From NCBI GenBank assembly GCA_007135505.1, contig SLIS01000285.1, forward strand, positions 1-8,010: 8,010 nt of DNA. Reading direction: 5' to 3'. Below the pieces are notes generated by a model. It worked only from the letters and a program-made list of their open reading frames with translations, was not told the DNA's origin and ran no database searches. Both the position numbers and the translations under genes were made by a program. Positions 5,973-8,010 of the stretch are shown here, piece by piece; position 1 is the first letter of the stretch; each line of letters starts with the position of its first letter. This DNA comes from Halovivax sp. GTDB taxonomy: Archaea; Halobacteriota; Halobacteria; Halobacteriales; Natrialbaceae.

Positions 5973-5983
5973 CCTTTTTAAAC
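5973..5983 (+). promoter_or_regulatory. Orphan TATA-like element
   Basis: CCTTTTTAAAC is AT-rich in a GC-rich background and matches the look of haloarchaeal core promoters; a second AT-rich motif, GTATATTAC, follows at 5985-5993. A transcript would start near 6006-6014, close to a TTG at 6011. The element reads almost as well on the minus strand (GTTTAAAAAGG), where no gene follows either. Confidence 0.4.
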
Positions 5984-5993
5984 AGTATATTAC

Positions 5994-6005
5994 ATATCGC
6001 GATAT
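5994..6005. repeat. 12-bp perfect palindrome
   Basis: ATATCGCGATAT is a perfect palindrome directly downstream of the orphan TATA element, where a transcription start would be expected. Its position fits a repressor site, but no partner copy was found in the window. Confidence 0.45.
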
Positions 6006-6177
6006 CGAATTTGCCGATTCGACGAACACTGCGCCCGGCAGGTAGTTTGCAGAAGGAGTCGTTCGTCGTCGGGACGTCGGAAAATTGGGCACCGGCTATC
6101 GGTGACGGACGCTATCGATTCGAACCCGGTCCGCTACAGTGATGCCCGTCTGCCTGCACGGCCGCCGCGCGGGTATC

Positions 6178-7728
6178 TCACGTGTTCCGGCCGAGCTGTT
6201 CGCCGACCAGTTCGTCGGCGTGTGCGAGAAAGTCCGGTTCCGTTCCGGCCGGGACGGTGGCACCTGCCGCGACGTCGTGGCCGCCGCCGTCGCCGCCGAC
6301 GGCCCGGGCGGCCTCGCCGAGGACGACAGAGAGGTCGAGTCCCTCCCGAACCAGCGCGTGCGTTCCCCTGGACGAGACCTTCACGGCGTCTGGCTCGTCT
6401 TCTTTCGTCGCGAACGCGAGGATCGGCCGGTCTCGGTCGATGCCGTCGTTTCCGAGGGCCATTCCGGCGACGATGCCCACGATCGTCTCTCGGATGCGAT
6501 CGCCGGCGTGGAACCACTGAACGTATTCCTCGCGGGTAACGCCCTCGCTCGTCACGAGGTCGATGCCCGCCGAGAGGTTCCGGCGGTGGGACCGCAGGAG
6601 GGTTCGGGCACGCTCGAGGGCTTCATCGCGATCACCCAGACAGACCGCGAGGCCGACGTCGGCGCGGTCGTAACGGGCGGTCGCGTTGAGCAGGGTGGAG
6701 AACTCGCTCGCGTCCCGGAGTTCGGTCCCAGTCGGTTCGGCGGCGAGCTGGTAGCTCGTCCCGACGAGGCCGTCGATCTTCGAGGCGGGGACCCCGCTCG
6801 CGATCGCGCGTTTGACGAGCGCACTGGCGACCGTCCGTTTCTCGTCGTTCGTGAGGTCGGCCCATCGACGCCACGCTCCCGAGTCGTCTCGAAGGTCGAG
6901 TTCGAGTTCGTCGAGAAACCGCATTGCACCGGCCTGGTCGTTCGAGATGCCGGGAATCCGGACGTCGGTCGCGTACTCGAGTAGTTTCGGGAGCGGGCGC
7001 GTCTGGGTGCCATACAGTGCGAGGTCGGTTCCCGTCTCCAGGACACCGGCCTCGACGCCCTCCTCGACGATCGCGGCGTTCGCTCCGTGGAGTTCGCCGC
7101 CGGAGGCCTGCATGTCGCCGACGGCGCCGACGACGGCGAGTGCGGCCAGGTCGCGATTGTCCGGCCGGGCGGTCGTTGCAACGGTACCGCCCTCGGCCGG
7201 GATTGGATCGGTCGTCCCCCGGGGGCTCGGATCACCGGTGTCGGTCGAGGAACCCTCTCCGGCCGCCTGGTCGGCCATCGCCCGCGCGAGGAGGTACGTG
7301 GTCCCCGCGCCGGAGAGCTCGGACGCCCCGTCGATTCCCTCGAGCAGCGGATTGCAGTGAAATTCGGTGTCGGCGTCAGCCGGCTGGTGGTGGTCCGCGA
7401 TGACGGGCGTGAACGCGCCCGCGTCCTCGTACTCGCGGATCACGTCGAGCTGTCCGCTCCCGAAGTCGGTGAACCAGACCGTGTCGTAGTCGGTCGCCGC
7501 AATCGCCGCGATCGCGTCCTCGTCGAGTTGCTTCTCGAAGACGACCTCGAACGGCCGGTTCGCCCGTTCCAGCGCGCTCGACGCGACGGCGGCGCTCGTG
7601 AGCCCGTCGGCGTCGATGTGGGAGGCGAGCAGCACCGTCTCGGCCGCGAGCAGCCGCTCGGCACAGGCAGTCGCTCGCTCGGCGAGCGCCGGGACGGGTC
7701 CCGTCACAGTCGCGGGTACCCGCGCCAT
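6178..7728 (-). CDS. Archaeal RecJ-like DHH/DHHA1 phosphoesterase
   Basis: A 516-residue protein of the DHH superfamily (single-strand-specific exonuclease/phosphoesterase, RecJ-like). Metal-binding motifs are intact: SHIDADG (36-42), TDFGSG (87-92), the name-giving ADHH (111-114), GASELSGAG (134-142) and GAVGDMQ (201-207). The DHHA1 substrate-binding domain lies near the C-terminus, with SSRGTHALV (452-460) and GGDGGGH (478-484). Archaeal relatives degrade single-stranded nucleic acid and include the GINS-associated nuclease; which paralogue this is cannot be told here. Residues about 152-190 are a Gly/Ser/Thr/Pro/Asp-rich insert between two conserved parts of the DHH domain, probably a disordered loop. 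The ATG at 7728 is the conventional start, but a TATA-like TTTATC at 7733-7738 suggests that GTG 7707 may be the true, leaderless start (TGPVPALAERA follows). It is divergent from the acidic ORF at 7854. Confidence 0.95.
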   Translation of the reverse strand: MARVPATVTGPVPALAERATACAERLLAAETVLLASHIDADGLTSAAVASSALERANRPFEVVFEKQLDEDAIAAIAATDYDTVWFTDFGSGQLDVIREYEDAGAFTPVIADHHQPADADTEFHCNPLLEGIDGASELSGAGTTYLLARAMADQAAGEGSSTDTGDPSPRGTTDPIPAEGGTVATTARPDNRDLAALAVVGAVGDMQASGGELHGANAAIVEEGVEAGVLETGTDLALYGTQTRPLPKLLEYATDVRIPGISNDQAGAMRFLDELELDLRDDSGAWRRWADLTNDEKRTVASALVKRAIASGVPASKIDGLVGTSYQLAAEPTGTELRDASEFSTLLNATARYDRADVGLAVCLGDRDEALERARTLLRSHRRNLSAGIDLVTSEGVTREEYVQWFHAGDRIRETIVGIVAGMALGNDGIDRDRPILAFATKEDEPDAVKVSSRGTHALVREGLDLSVVLGEAARAVGGDGGGHDVAAGATVPAGTEPDFLAHADELVGEQLGRNT

Positions 7729-7730
7729 CG

Positions 7731-7740
7731 GGGATAAAGC
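7731..7740 (-). promoter_or_regulatory. TATA-like element before the DHH gene
   Basis: The minus strand reads GCTTTATCCC. It is only 5-10 nt before the ATG at 7728, too close for that codon to lie downstream of the transcript start. Its centre is about 28 nt from an in-frame GTG at 7707, the normal spacing for a leaderless start. Confidence 0.45.
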
Positions 7741-7763
7741 TGCGGGTGTCGGTGGCCGGCCGC

Positions 7764-7800
7764 CGTTCACTCCGTTCAGAATTGTTCGAGACGGTGAACG
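7764..7800. repeat. Inverted repeat with phased GTTC motifs
   Basis: CGTTCAC (7764-7770) is inverted as GTGAACG (7794-7800), and GTTC also occurs at 7765, 7774 and 7784, spaced 9-10 bp apart, that is, on the same face of the helix. The cluster sits in the divergent gap between the DHH gene and the plus-strand acidic ORF, a natural place for an operator. The half-sites are short, so chance is possible. Confidence 0.35.
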
Positions 7801-7853
7801 AATCGGAACGATTGGTCCCCTTTTTCGAGTCCATCCGGGAATCGGCGCGATGC

Positions 7854-8010
7854 ATGACCCGTACCGATTCGACAGACGATACCGCGTCGACGGATACTAT
7901 CGACGACGATCGGACGGATAGCGCTGACACGGCGTCGACCGATAGTGCTGGCGCTGAGACGCCATCGGTCGACGAAACCCCTGCGCCTGGAAGCGTGGAC
8001 GATACCGGTC
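7854..8010 (+). CDS. Acidic low-complexity N-terminus of a gene cut by the window end
   Basis: From the ATG at 7854 the plus-strand frame is open for 52 codons to the right edge, with no stop. The product starts MTRTDSTDDTASTDTIDDD and is extremely acidic and Thr/Ser-rich: 15 Asp/Glu against 2 Arg, and 19 Thr/Ser. DTASTD occurs twice, at residues 9-14 and 25-30. Such disordered acidic leaders are common at the start of large haloarchaeal proteins, so the functional domain lies beyond the window and cannot be named. The ATG at 7850 is in another frame that stops at 7921. A T-rich CCCCTTTTTCGAG (7817-7829) lies about 30 nt upstream, a poor TATA match. It is divergent from the DHH gene. Confidence 0.65.
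   Translation, partial: MTRTDSTDDTASTDTIDDDRTDSADTASTDSAGAETPSVDETPAPGSVDDTG

Larger units (their letters stand above)
5412..6177. other. Gene-poor stretch with palindromes and an orphan TATA element
   Basis: There is no firm gene between the HalOD1 gene and the end of the DHH gene. A 106-codon plus-strand frame (5621-5941) has no promoter and near-background codon bias. Near the right end are the perfect palindromes at 5946-5961 and 5994-6005, with CCTTTTTAAAC between them (5973-5983). Downstream, a frame ending with TGA at 6140-6142 (start TTG at 6011, or 5954) would encode a basic-to-neutral 43-residue peptide containing SFVVGTSENWAPAIGDGRY; it does not overlap the convergent DHH gene. 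TTG starts are rare, so this remains a weak candidate. Confidence 0.5.

Noticed and set aside
6139..6984. 281-codon plus-strand open frame
   Set aside because: It is antisense to the DHH gene, whose motifs are intact; long antisense frames are expected in GC-rich coding DNA.

Overview
The window looks like a chromosomal or large-replicon segment of a haloarchaeon (class Halobacteria). The coding regions are GC-rich with G/C-biased third codon positions, their proteins are strongly acidic, promoters look like TATA boxes about 26-28 nt upstream of start codons (leaderless transcripts), and every recognisable family (a DUF5783-type protein, Bat-type HTH_10 regulator, DUF7344-type winged helix, HalOD1 domain, archaeal RecJ-like DHH phosphoesterase) is typical of or restricted to haloarchaea. 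I cannot name the genus.

Layout from left to right: (a) 1-18, possible first codons of a minus-strand gene leaving the window; (b) 102-871, a divergent pair, a DUF5783-like gene (-) and an unnamed 119-aa protein gene (+), whose facing promoters share the core CGACTTTT; (c) 872-2500, about 1.6 kb without a convincing gene, holding short degenerate ORFs, a Z-DNA-prone tract and a small tandem repeat; (d) 2501-3562, a minus-strand operon-like pair, a Bat-type HTH_10 regulator followed 21 nt later by a DUF7344-type regulator; (e) 3563-5133, about 1.5 kb with no firm gene, holding a possible 57-aa ORF, and an AT-rich island with a frameshifted Cys/His-containing ORF; (f) 5163-5411, a short HalOD1 gene behind a good TATA box; (g) 5412-6177, gene-poor, with two perfect palindromes around an orphan TATA element; (h) 6178-7728, an archaeal RecJ-like DHH/DHHA1 phosphoesterase (-); (i) 7854-8010, the acidic low-complexity N-terminus of a plus-strand gene that runs off the right edge.

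Firm genes cover less than half of the window, far below the usual haloarchaeal density. The three small regulators (HTH_10, DUF7344, HalOD1) sit in this gene-poor tract, between more ordinary genes at the two ends. The simplest reading is an accessory or decaying island of regulatory genes. I found no rRNA, tRNA, CRISPR array, complete insertion sequence or recognisable replication origin, and no clear new multigene system. The most interesting leads are small: start-site reinterpretations from TATA spacing, an 18-bp perfect palindrome at the end of the DUF7344 gene, and orphan promoter-like elements with possible small proteins.
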